Origin: an uncultured beta proteobacterium
GTDB taxonomy: Bacteria; Pseudomonadota; Gammaproteobacteria; Burkholderiales; Burkholderiaceae_C
NCBI GenBank assembly: GCA_903830985.1
Contig: CAIKVZ010000264.1
Coordinates: 1 to 64,000 of the forward strand
Length of the DNA: 64,000 nt
Direction of reading: 5' to 3'
Each line of letters opens with the position of its first letter. The stretch's first letter is position 1. The position numbers and the translations under genes are program-made. Below are positions 38,658 to 46,677 of this stretch, in pieces. The notes under the pieces were generated by a model. That model was given only the letters and a program-made list of their open reading frames with translations, was not told where the DNA came from and did no database searches.

Positions 38658-39368
38658 TTATGTCCTTTTGGTTTGCACCGCCATCGTCCGGTAATCGATC
38701 CGGTTGTCCTGGCAATACTCGATGGCAAAGGTGATCATGGCGTTGGCCGAGTCCAGGTGGCACTTGCGTTTGATATTGCCCTTGTGCACTTCCACGGTGC
38801 GGTCAATGACGGAGCACTGCGGATCGAGGTGCGTGAGCTCCCGCGCGATTTCCTTGGCGGTCATGCCTTTGGCGATGTAGGGGAGCAGCTCCAGTTCGCG
38901 CGGCGTCAGATGCGGCTCCAACTTGCGCTTGTCCAGCGCCGCCTTCAGTTGCGCCGGAAAGTGTGTGAACCCTCCCGCCACGGACTCGATGGCTCTGACA
39001 ATTTCGACCGCGGCGGCATGCTTGTGCAGAAAGGCACCAACGCCTGCGTCATGGGCCTTCAGCAGGAACTGGTCGCTCACCTCGGAGGTGATCATCACAA
39101 ACTTCAGCTCCGGCTGCTGCTGGCCGAGCAGGGCAACAAGGTCGAGCCCGTTTCTCGACTCGCCGGGGCCAAAGTGCAAGTCGGTCAGCACGATTTCCGG
39201 CTTGAGCGCCGCGGCCCGCATCAGTGCTTCGTCTATCGTGCCCGCTTCACCGACGATCTGGAACCTTTCGTCGAACACACCGAGCATGGCGATGACGCCC
39301 TGGCGCGCCAGCGGGTGATCATCGACGACCAGTAGGCGAATGGGGGGTCTCATGGTGCTGCTGCTCAT
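38658..39368 (-). CDS. NarL/LuxR-type response regulator with unusual HTH
   Basis: 236-residue response regulator. Receiver: acidic pair D16-D17, phospho-acceptor Asp63 (EIVLTDLH), Thr94 and Lys116, all intact. Output: LuxR-type HTH from LTPRELELL (154) to about 210. Between the scaffold helix (EIARELT) and the recognition helix (RTVEVHKGNI) are about 11 residues (179-189) where 4 are usual, so DNA recognition may differ. The ATG at 39368 overlaps the stop of the upstream receiver gene (ATGA), so kinase, receiver and regulator form one unit. Confidence 0.9.
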   Translation of the reverse strand: MSSSTMRPPIRLLVVDDHPLARQGVIAMLGVFDERFQIVGEAGTIDEALMRAAALKPEIVLTDLHFGPGESRNGLDLVALLGQQQPELKFVMITSEVSDQFLLKAHDAGVGAFLHKHAAAVEIVRAIESVAGGFTHFPAQLKAALDKRKLEPHLTPRELELLPYIAKGMTAKEIARELTHLDPQCSVIDRTVEVHKGNIKRKCHLDSANAMITFAIEYCQDNRIDYRTMAVQTKRT

Positions 39369-39805
39369 TGCTTGAGCTTGAGGCCTGGCGACAAATAGGT
39401 CTCACCGGCCATGACCCTGGAAATGGCCTTGAGCATTTCGGCTGCCGGCTCCTGCTTGAGCACATAGCCATGCGCGCCCGCGGCGATGGCCGACTTGATG
39501 TACTCGGCCTCGTCAAAAAGGGACAGGAAAATGATGCGCGACTGGGGTGCCAGGTTCAATATCTGGCGCGCCGTTTCAGGACCGGTGGAGCCTTGCACCC
39601 GCATGCTCATCAGCACGATGTCCGGCTGAAGATCGAAGGCGAGTTTCAATGCCTCCTGATAGTCGCTGGTCTCCCCGACCACATTCAGTCCGGGAAGTGA
39701 GTCGAGCAAGATGCGCGAGCTCTTGCGGGAGATCGCGTGCACGTCAACGAGCAACAGGCGAATGACTGTGGCGCTCGTTTCGAGATTGGATTCGGTATTT
39801 TGCAT
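39365..39805 (-). CDS. Receiver-only protein lacking the phospho-acceptor Asp
   Basis: 146 residues, almost entirely a CheY-like receiver of NarL type (IRLLLVDVHAISRKSSRILLD ... RIIFLSLFDEAEYIKSAIAAGAHGYVLKQEPA). The phospho-acceptor Asp is Ser67 (DIVLMSMRV) and the second acidic-pocket Asp is Val22 (VDVH); the switch Ser/Thr and Lys are kept. There is no output domain. Probably a pseudo-receiver acting by binding, for example as a modulator of the adjacent kinase or regulator (inference). It sits between them with 3 nt to the kinase and an ATGA overlap to the regulator. Confidence 0.88.
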   Translation of the reverse strand: MQNTESNLETSATVIRLLLVDVHAISRKSSRILLDSLPGLNVVGETSDYQEALKLAFDLQPDIVLMSMRVQGSTGPETARQILNLAPQSRIIFLSLFDEAEYIKSAIAAGAHGYVLKQEPAAEMLKAISRVMAGETYLSPGLKLKQ

Positions 39806-39808
39806 AGG

Positions 39809-41215
39809 TCAATCGGCTTTGATGGATTCCGTGGGCAGGTAGGCTTGCAGGACAGTGGTACCCGGTCGGGAATGGACGTAAAAGCCTCCACCCAGCATCT
39901 CGATGCGTTCCCGCATATTGGTCAGGCCCAGGCCTTCCCTGCGCTGGTCCAGCACCGCGGCGACGTCAAACCCCACACCATCGTCTTCAATGCGCAAGAC
40001 GATCCCCTTGCTGTGGCGCATGGACAGCGTGACCTGTTTCGCCATGGCATGACTTTCGATATTGCCAAGGGCCTGTTGCGCAAACCGGTACAGCGCCTTG
40101 GCCGCTTCCTTCTGGATTCGCGGCCCCGCTTCTACGGTCACGAGCACGGGAATGGCACTGCGGCTGGTGAACTCGCGTCCCAGCTGTTCCAGCGCCGTCC
40201 CCAAACCCTCGTCGTCCAGGATGGTGGGATAGAGGTCGTGCGAAATGCGCCTGACATCAATCATGACGTCGATGATCTGGACAATGCCCTGTTTCAACGC
40301 GGCTGAAGCCGGTCCGGTTTTTTCCCGGTCCAGCTGGATGTCGGCGGATTCAAAAATGTATTTGACCGAAGCCAGGGATTGGCTGACGCCATCATGCAGT
40401 TCGCGCGCCACGCGGGTGCGCTCGAGCTCCTGCGATTGCACGACCTTTTGCGCCATGGCGCGCAGCTTGCCGTTGGCGGTGCGCTGCTCGTTGAGGTTGA
40501 CGGCGAGCCCGCCGGCGGCCACCAGAAACAGGGCGGCCAGGGCAATCAGCACGATCTTGTCGCGCGTGCCCTTGACTTCCTGTTCGGTCCTGTTCTTGAT
40601 GACGTTTTCCGCTTCGCGCAGGTGGTCCATGTACAGGCCGGTGCCAATCATCCAGTTGCATTCCGGCACCAGTTGGGCATAGCCCAGCTTGAGCTCGTTC
40701 TGGTGGGTCGACGGGCGCGGCCAGATGTACTCGACGAAGCCCCCGCCATCGCGCGCCTGCTGGATCAGTTCCCGGATGAGAAACTTGCCGGACTCGTCCT
40801 GCTTGTCCCACAGGCTTGTTCCTTCCAGTTGGGGCAGACGGGGGTGCATGACGTTGGTGCCGTCGAGTTCGTAGAGAAAGAAGTAGTTGTCATCGGCCTT
40901 TTGGCCGAAATCCATGCGGCGCAGCAACTCACGGCCCTCGTCCCGCGCCTTCGGGTCGTTTTGGGCTTTGGCGCAGAAATGGGCAATGACCTTGCGCCCG
41001 GCTTGTACAAAGTGTTCCAGCTCATCCTTGCGTGCCTTCAGTACGACAGGTTTCACCGCGTCGATCATGGCCTCTTCCTGGTGTTGCGCGAGCGCGCCAA
41101 CATTCCAGACCACAGTCGCCATCGCCAGGAGCAAGGGCAATACGGCCAAGGACAGCAGTATCAGCCGCAACCTCAATTGCCCGTCCTTGTTCTTCAGTCT
41201 TTGCCTGAAGTTCAT
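39809..41215 (-). CDS. Cache-domain histidine kinase (HisKA_3 type)
   Basis: 468-residue sensor kinase. Membrane helix 1 (about 16-42), a periplasmic single-Cache domain (about 45-215; YFFLYELDGTNVMHP, GFVEYIWPRP, MIGTGLYMDHL), helix 2 (about 222-242), then HisKA_3 with His274 in VARELHDGVSQSLASV and HATPase (EGLGLTNMRERIEMLGG). Such Cache domains bind small carboxylates or similar ligands. First gene of a kinase-receiver-regulator unit, divergent from the riboswitch-controlled lipoprotein gene. Confidence 0.93.
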   Translation of the reverse strand: MNFRQRLKNKDGQLRLRLILLSLAVLPLLLAMATVVWNVGALAQHQEEAMIDAVKPVVLKARKDELEHFVQAGRKVIAHFCAKAQNDPKARDEGRELLRRMDFGQKADDNYFFLYELDGTNVMHPRLPQLEGTSLWDKQDESGKFLIRELIQQARDGGGFVEYIWPRPSTHQNELKLGYAQLVPECNWMIGTGLYMDHLREAENVIKNRTEQEVKGTRDKIVLIALAALFLVAAGGLAVNLNEQRTANGKLRAMAQKVVQSQELERTRVARELHDGVSQSLASVKYIFESADIQLDREKTGPASAALKQGIVQIIDVMIDVRRISHDLYPTILDDEGLGTALEQLGREFTSRSAIPVLVTVEAGPRIQKEAAKALYRFAQQALGNIESHAMAKQVTLSMRHSKGIVLRIEDDGVGFDVAAVLDQRREGLGLTNMRERIEMLGGGFYVHSRPGTTVLQAYLPTESIKAD

Positions 41216-41459
41216 TGTTAAGACCTCTCAATAGCGCTGGCGGACCGAAGCGCACGCCAATAGCAGGGAGTTTGGGGCAAATTTTTGTCCACGCCGGCAA
41301 TTTGCCTCCCGGTCGCGCCTATGTGTGATTACTTAGGGGATTACCCGATGCCTTCAGGTCTTCCGGCTGGAGCAGACGCCACGCAGGGGGCGACACCACC
41401 GGTCGCCCGGCAGGCCCCGCGTGTCGAGCGCGCGCTACAAGCTGTAACAGGCTGGGTAC
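41216..41459. other. Intergenic region between kinase and riboswitch
   Basis: Part of a 405 nt stretch without a protein gene. It should hold the divergent promoters of the Cache kinase (left) and of the riboswitch transcript (right). No clear sigma70 or sigma54 boxes, and no gene, could be made out by eye. Confidence 0.4.
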
Positions 41460-41553
41460 ATTGGCAGCGTTGAAAGAGCAAACCCGATGAAAGTCGGGGA
41501 CGCAAAGCCGAGGACCTAACTGAAGAAATTCATACGGTAGCCTGGTTGCCAGA
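41460..41553 (+). ncRNA. c-di-GMP-I (GEMM) riboswitch
   Basis: Conserved GEMM-I parts appear in order: GCAAACC (from about 41478), a P2 stem closed by a GAAA tetraloop (CCCGAT-GAAA-GTCGGG), the invariant GGGACGCAAAGCC, CCTAAC, then GGTAGCCTGGTTGCC. Outer TGGCA (41462-41466) pairs with TGCCA (41547-41551). It lies 67 nt upstream of the DUF1566 lipoprotein ATG on the same strand, so it should control that gene in response to c-di-GMP. Whether it is an on or off switch was not determined; no obvious terminator follows. Confidence 0.92.
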
Positions 41554-41620
41554 CACTGCGCTTGGGGTTTTGGACTTTCGACACCTGAACTGTTCGTCCC
41601 GCCTGCACAGGAGTCTGCAC

Positions 41621-43186
41621 ATGAAATCCCGCTTCACTTCCCCCAAAATTTCCTTGCATGCCCCGGTCCGCGTCCTGCGGCTGGCCTGGCTGCTGGGCAT
41701 GGTTGCGCTGGCTGCCTGCGGCGGTGGTGGCAGCGGCAGCCAATGTGAGACCTGCGGCGACAAGACCGGTGCGCCGGTTCTGGCCCAACTCTCCGGCAAG
41801 GTGTTCGACACCGGCGGAGCGCCGGTGGCCGGTGTCACGGTCAGCGTGTTTCACCACAACATGAACAGTACCGTCACCGCGACCACCGATGCCAGCGGCG
41901 GCTACGCGGTGAGCGGGCTAGACACGGTGAGGAACGCCGAATACGAGGTCTATGCCGGCAAGACCGGCTATGGCTTTACCCCGCTCGTGAACGATGCGTC
42001 GGCCATCAGCCGGCTTGACTTCAACGGCCTGTACCGCACCGTGATGCTGTTTCTTAACATGCCGGCGCACGACGTCGTCAACGCCGACTTCACCGCCTAC
42101 CGCGCCGGCGACAAGGTGGCCAGCCTGGCGCAAACCGGGCAGGCCGTCAGCTATGCCAGCGGTGATGACTTTGCCGCGCGCAAAGGCGTGGCCTGGCCCG
42201 CCAAACGCTTCACGGACAACCTGGACGGCAGCGTCACGGACCGCTTGAGCGGCCTGGTCTGGTTGAAGGAGGCCGGCTGCTTCGCCGTCAGCGACTGGGC
42301 CGGCGCCTTGACGGCGGCGAACCAGTTGGCCAGCGGCGCTTGCGGCCTGAGCGACGGCTCCAGCGCCGGAACCTGGCGCATGCCCAATGCCAACGAACTG
42401 GAAAGCCTGGTCGACGTGGCGCAATTCATGCCCGCGGTTTCCGCGGGACATCCGTTCACCCACATCAACGTCACCGCGGCCTATTGGTCCTCCACCACCT
42501 ACATGGCGTCCACCGGCAACGCGATGGCGATCCGCTTCACGGACGGGCGCTGGATCAACGGTGTCGATGGCGCAGACGGCAGCTTCAACAACGCCAAGAG
42601 CAGCTCGCGCAACGCCCTGTGGGCGGTGAAGTCCGGCGCTGCGCCGGGCGCGGTCCGGCTGCTGGCGACCGGCGTCTACGCCGCTGCAGGCGGTGGCTCC
42701 TTCGGCCCCCGCGACGACGCCAGCCTGCAGCTGGGTGCCGTCCTGACCACGCCGCGCTTCATCGACCAGGGCGACGGCACCCTGGCCGACACGGTCACCG
42801 GATTGACCTGGCTGAAGAAAGCCGATTGCATCAACCAGCCTTGGGGCACGGCGCTCGCTTCGGTGAATCAGCTGGCCAGCGGCCAATGCGGCCTGACCGA
42901 TGGCTCCAGCGGGGGCCAGTGGCGCATGCCCAACCGCAGTGAAATGTTGAGCCTGTCCGACCGCGCGCCGACCTTCCCGCAAGCGTCTTATCTCGACGGA
43001 CAATATCAGGCCAGCGGCGTGCTCACAGGACCGGTGATCTTCAGCAACTTTGTGGTGAGCCACTACTACTGGACCTCGACCACCGACGCCGCCGATGTGA
43101 GCCAGGCCTGGACGATTTACAACTGCGATTTCGGCGTCTACAACATCTTCAAGAGCGACAGCCACTTCACGCTGGCCGTGCGTTGA
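41621..43186 (+). CDS. DUF1566 lipoprotein under riboswitch control
   Basis: 521-residue predicted lipoprotein. Signal peptide with lipobox LAAC (Cys about 34) and a Gly-rich linker; a carboxypeptidase-regulatory-like (CarboxypepD_reg) beta domain (about 52-130, LSGKVFDTGGAPVAGVTVSVF); then two DUF1566 (Fib_succ_major-like) modules, each with RFxDxxDGTxxDxxxGLxWL and WRMPNxxE (about 205-360 and 400-521). Probably surface exposed. AGGAG precedes the ATG at 41621. c-di-GMP control suggests a role in attachment or a sessile state (inference). Confidence 0.88.
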   Translation: MKSRFTSPKISLHAPVRVLRLAWLLGMVALAACGGGGSGSQCETCGDKTGAPVLAQLSGKVFDTGGAPVAGVTVSVFHHNMNSTVTATTDASGGYAVSGLDTVRNAEYEVYAGKTGYGFTPLVNDASAISRLDFNGLYRTVMLFLNMPAHDVVNADFTAYRAGDKVASLAQTGQAVSYASGDDFAARKGVAWPAKRFTDNLDGSVTDRLSGLVWLKEAGCFAVSDWAGALTAANQLASGACGLSDGSSAGTWRMPNANELESLVDVAQFMPAVSAGHPFTHINVTAAYWSSTTYMASTGNAMAIRFTDGRWINGVDGADGSFNNAKSSSRNALWAVKSGAAPGAVRLLATGVYAAAGGGSFGPRDDASLQLGAVLTTPRFIDQGDGTLADTVTGLTWLKKADCINQPWGTALASVNQLASGQCGLTDGSSGGQWRMPNRSEMLSLSDRAPTFPQASYLDGQYQASGVLTGPVIFSNFVVSHYYWTSTTDAADVSQAWTIYNCDFGVYNIFKSDSHFTLAVR

Positions 43187-43222
43187 CGTCGGCCGGGAGC
43201 GCAGGGTGCGCGGTCACGGAAC

Positions 43223-44014
43223 TCAGTCGCTGCGACCCGGCACCCGGAACTTGGCCGCGCCCAGGTGCATGCCGCCGTCCAGCAGCAGCAGCTCTCCGGT
43301 CATGCTGCGCGCGCCGGTCGTCAGCCAGACAATGGCCTCGGCCACATCTTCGGGCGTGCTGGCACGCCCCAGTGGCGTGCTGGACTCGACCATGGTCTTC
43401 ACCTTGTCGAAGCCCTCTTGACCCAGTCCATCGACAAACCAGCGTGAGGTGATCAGTCCCGGGCACACCGCGTTGACCCGGATGTCGGGCGCCAGAGCGC
43501 GCGCCAGGTACAGCGTCAGCGAATTCAGCGCGCCTTTGGACGCGATGTACGGCACGGAAGAACCGATGCCCAGCGAGCCCGCAACGGACGAGACGTTCAC
43601 GATCGATCCCCTGGCGGCTTTCAGGTGCGGCGCACAGGCGCGCACCATCTGGAAGGCGCCCACCGTGTTCACCGCATAAATGCGCGCAAAAACGTCCATG
43701 TCGAGCACGTCCCAATTGTCCGCACCAGTGAAGGTGCTGATGCCTGCGTTGTTCACCAGGGCGTCAATGCGACCCCAGCGTTCCATGGCAGCCTGGACCA
43801 AGGCCCGGCACGCCGCATCGTCAGCCACATCGCCCTGCACCAGCAGGGTTTGCGCGCCTGTCGCTTCGCAGGCCGCCTGCGATGCCTTGGCATCTGCCGC
43901 GCTGCGCGAGTAGTTGATCAGCACGTTGTAGCCCTGTTGGGCCAAGAGCAGCGCCGTGGCAGCACCGACGCCGGTGCCCGAGCCGGTGATAAGGGCAACT
44001 TTGCGGTCTGTCAT
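43223..44014 (-). CDS. SDR family oxidoreductase
   Basis: 263-residue short-chain dehydrogenase. Cofactor motif TGSGTGVGAATA near the N-terminus, NNAGIST, and the catalytic Ser (IVNVSSVAGS) with YIASK (Tyr-x-x-x-Lys). C-terminal PLGRASTPEDVAEAIVWL and LDGGMH are typical of FabG-like members. Substrate unknown. Stands alone between the lipoprotein gene and the divergent DTW gene. Confidence 0.92.
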   Translation of the reverse strand: MTDRKVALITGSGTGVGAATALLLAQQGYNVLINYSRSAADAKASQAACEATGAQTLLVQGDVADDAACRALVQAAMERWGRIDALVNNAGISTFTGADNWDVLDMDVFARIYAVNTVGAFQMVRACAPHLKAARGSIVNVSSVAGSLGIGSSVPYIASKGALNSLTLYLARALAPDIRVNAVCPGLITSRWFVDGLGQEGFDKVKTMVESSTPLGRASTPEDVAEAIVWLTTGARSMTGELLLLDGGMHLGAAKFRVPGRSD

Positions 44015-44197
44015 GGGGACTCCGGTGCCGGGGGTTGAAGAAGTTGTCCTGGGGCTCGTTGTCAGCCCGTCACGCGATCAGCGCCATGACATTAACAGCA
44101 TTTGAGTGCTCGCGGGCAGCGAGCGCAGGATTGCGGCTACGCTTGAGCCCATGGAAAAACCTGTGCACCTCGCCTTCGCGGTTCAGCTGGAATCGGC

Positions 44198-44944
44198 ATG
44201 AGCCATGCCGTGGCGCGCCTGCGGGCCCAGCTCCTGCAAGGCCGCGACAAGCCCTTTGTGGCACGGGGTGCGCGCGTGCCACGCTGCCCCGATTGCCGCG
44301 TCATGTTCAGCCACTGTCTGTGCGCCTTGCGCCCCCAGGTGACGACGCGCAGCGGCATGTGCCTGATCATGTCCGACATCGAGCCGCTCAAACCCAGCAA
44401 CACCGGCTGGTTGATCGCCGACCTGGTGCCGGACACGATGGCCTTTGGCTGGTCGCGCACGGCGGTGGACCCGGCCTTGCTGGCCCTGCTGGCGGACCCG
44501 CAGTGGGACCCGTACCTGGTGTTCCCGGGTGAATTTGTCGAAGCCGGGCGCGTCGTCACCGAAGTGCCGGTGCGCCTTGGCAAACGCCCGCTGTTTGTGC
44601 TGCTCGATGCCACCTGGCCCGAGGCGCGCAAGATGTTTCGCAAAAGCCCGCATCTGGAGCACCTGCCGGTGCTGAGCCTGCAGCCGGAGCAGCTGTCGCG
44701 TTACCGGCTGCGTCGCTCCACGCGGGAAGAGCACCTGTGTACGTCGGAGGTGGCGGCCTTGTGCCTGGAACTGGCCGGTGAGCCGCAAGCGGCGCAGCTT
44801 CTGGACGCCTATCTGGCGGTCTTCACCCACCATTACCTGGCGGCGCGGCAGTCCGTTCAGCCGGACCTGGAAGATGCGGCGCATCGGCGGCTGCGCGCGC
44901 TCGCCAGGCAGGATCTCCCGCGAGCTTGCCAGCAGGCAAACTGA
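44198..44944 (+). CDS. DTW domain protein, tRNA-uridine aminocarboxypropyltransferase-like
   Basis: 248-residue member of the DTW family, which transfers the aminocarboxypropyl group of SAM to tRNA uridine (TapT/acp3U47 activity known for relatives). Zinc-type cysteines CPDCRVMFSHCLC at about 29-41 and the core LLDATWPEARKMF with the D-x-T-W signature, followed by LSRYRLRRSTREEHLCTSEVAALCLE. Start at 44198 (MSHAVARLRAQLL). Confidence 0.88.
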   Translation: MSHAVARLRAQLLQGRDKPFVARGARVPRCPDCRVMFSHCLCALRPQVTTRSGMCLIMSDIEPLKPSNTGWLIADLVPDTMAFGWSRTAVDPALLALLADPQWDPYLVFPGEFVEAGRVVTEVPVRLGKRPLFVLLDATWPEARKMFRKSPHLEHLPVLSLQPEQLSRYRLRRSTREEHLCTSEVAALCLELAGEPQAAQLLDAYLAVFTHHYLAARQSVQPDLEDAAHRRLRALARQDLPRACQQAN

Positions 44945-44985
44945 ATGCCGAATCTGCGCCGCCTCAAGACCTGACAATCACCTTC

Positions 44986-45570
44986 ATGCACATCGACGCA
45001 ACACCAATCCCTTCGTTCCAGGGCGTGAGCCTGCAGACCGCGCGACTCCAACTGAGGCCATTCCAGACGAGTGACGCAGCATCCATCCTGGCGCTGTTCA
45101 TGGACGAGGGCTTCATGGAATACTCGCCGGCCCCCATGTTCACCTCGATGGACGAGGCGCACGAGGTCGTCGTTCGCGACGCCGCCAAACTGACTGCGGG
45201 AGAACGTCTGAGGCTTGGCATGGTGCGCATGGACAACGGCATGCTCATCGGCTACTGTGATCTTTTCGGCATAGACCGGCAACACCGCAAAGGCGAGATC
45301 GGCTACGGACTTCTCACCCGGGAGCGTGGGCATGGTTTCATGCATGAGGCCTTGTCGGCGTTTCTGAATTGTGTTTTGCTCGACCTGCAATTCAACCGGG
45401 TGATCGCCGAGATTGACCCCGCCAATACCAACTCGGAAAGAACAGTCCAGCGCCTGGGCTTCACCAAGGAAGCCCACCTGCGCGAAAACTGTTTCGTCAA
45501 GGGTGTGTTGTCTGACAGTTTTCTCTACGGGCTGCTCAAGCGTGATCTGCAACCCTGCCCTGCATCCTGA
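44986..45570 (+). CDS. GNAT family N-acetyltransferase (RimJ/RimL-like)
   Basis: 194-residue predicted acetyltransferase. VSLQTARLQLRPFQTSDAASI opening, IGYGLLTRERGHGFMHEALSAFL (acetyl-CoA loop) and IDPANTNSERTVQRLGFTKEAHLRENCFVKG near the end. Start at the ATG at 44986. It follows the DTW gene by 41 nt on the same strand. Substrate unknown. Confidence 0.9.
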   Translation: MHIDATPIPSFQGVSLQTARLQLRPFQTSDAASILALFMDEGFMEYSPAPMFTSMDEAHEVVVRDAAKLTAGERLRLGMVRMDNGMLIGYCDLFGIDRQHRKGEIGYGLLTRERGHGFMHEALSAFLNCVLLDLQFNRVIAEIDPANTNSERTVQRLGFTKEAHLRENCFVKGVLSDSFLYGLLKRDLQPCPAS

Positions 45571-45612
45571 AACACGCCGCTCACTTTGGCGCTGACGGGT
45601 CGGCCCGGTACG

Positions 45613-46092
45613 TCAATCGGCCCGTTCCTGCAGGTCCAGCACGATGCCGTCGCAGCCGTCCTCGATGAGGTCGAGCACCTGTTCGAAGTCGGCCGGTTGG
45701 CCATAGAAGGGGTCCGGCACATCCTGCGCGACCGGCGCGTTGCAATACGCCGTGAAGTAGCGCAGCTTGGCCTGGTGGGCCTGCGGGCAGCGCAGGCGCA
45801 GCGTCAGCAGGTTGCTCTCTTCCATCGCCAGGATCAGGTCGTAGCGCTCGAAGTCCTCGGCCTGTAGCAGCCGCACCTTGAGACCCGAAAGGTCGTAGCC
45901 GCGGCGCATCGCGTGTTTTTGCGCGTGAAAATCGATGGCCTCTCCCGTGTTCAGGTCATGCGTTGCGGCCGACGCCACGTGCACGCTGTCAGCCAGGCCT
46001 TGTTGGACCAGCTTTTGCCGCAGCACTTCTTCGGCCATGGGGCTGCGGCACAGGTTGTCGGTGCACACCAGGAGTATGGAAAATTGGCTCAT
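45613..46092 (-). CDS. Low-molecular-weight protein-tyrosine phosphatase
   Basis: 159-residue phosphatase. The P-loop is VCTDNLCRSPMAEEVL: the CX5R nucleophile and Arg are intact, while the usual Gly before Asn is Asp. The general acid lies in VPDPFYG. Start at 46092 (MSQFSILLVC) gives the standard N-terminus. In bacteria these proteins often act on tyrosine kinases of polysaccharide export, but no such genes are nearby. Confidence 0.92.
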   Translation of the reverse strand: MSQFSILLVCTDNLCRSPMAEEVLRQKLVQQGLADSVHVASAATHDLNTGEAIDFHAQKHAMRRGYDLSGLKVRLLQAEDFERYDLILAMEESNLLTLRLRCPQAHQAKLRYFTAYCNAPVAQDVPDPFYGQPADFEQVLDLIEDGCDGIVLDLQERAD

Positions 46093-46142
46093 TGGGAAAT
46101 TGGTGAAGGTGCAGGACACATTGTCCTATGGGCGCTGCATGC

Positions 46143-46643
46143 TCAGGCGCTTTGGCGAAACCGGGCAAACAGCACGATCAGCCAGATCGCCAACACGGCC
46201 AGGAATACGGCGAGTGCCGTGATGATGGCTGGGGTGGAGAGTTGGGCCGGTTGGCGCTCATTCGCCTGCACCACCAGCCAGTGGACATAGGCCAGGAAGG
46301 TGACCAGGGCTGACGCAAACGACAGGCCGTGCAGGCGCAGGAAGGCGAATGTTTGGGCGCGTCGAACCGGCGCCAGCCAGTACTCGCGGTTCGGCAGGTT
46401 GATGCCGCTGTCACCCAGATAGGGAAGGACAAACGGTAGGAACGCGACCAGCAACGCCACCCCGACCAGGGTGAGCAGCATGGTCAGCAAGTAGTCGGCG
46501 CGCGCCATGAAACCATCGGCCGCACCCGAGGCGCCAAAGTGGGATGCGACCACCGGCGGGAGCGCTGCGGAGCTGCTCCAGACAAAGCCTGCCGCCAGGG
46601 CCAGCAGCAGGAGAAACGCGATGCTGGCAAGTCGTTGCTTCAT
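46143..46643 (-). CDS. Four-TM membrane protein, DUF1648-like N-terminus
   Basis: 166-residue hydrophobic protein with four predicted helices (about 5-25, 50-72, 105-125, 140-160). LPPVVASHFGASGAADGFMAR resembles the DUF1648 opening loop, where a His and Gly-rich turn follow the first helix. Function unknown. Alone on its strand between the phosphatase and hydrolase genes. Confidence 0.7.
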   Translation of the reverse strand: MKQRLASIAFLLLLALAAGFVWSSSAALPPVVASHFGASGAADGFMARADYLLTMLLTLVGVALLVAFLPFVLPYLGDSGINLPNREYWLAPVRRAQTFAFLRLHGLSFASALVTFLAYVHWLVVQANERQPAQLSTPAIITALAVFLAVLAIWLIVLFARFRQSA

Positions 46644-46677
46644 GGTGCGTTTTTAGCCAGGGAAACAGCGTGAACTT

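Noticed and set aside
33837-41331. CTATGTGT motif seen upstream of cassette copy 1 (reverse strand) and upstream of the Cache kinase.
   Set aside because: Only about 8-9 bases match, in opposite orientations; this can occur by chance.
44151-44201. A 16-codon frame (MEKPVHLAFAVQLESA) ending as ATGA in the start of the DTW gene, like a leader peptide.
   Set aside because: No ribosome site was clear and nothing supports conservation; the overlap may be chance.
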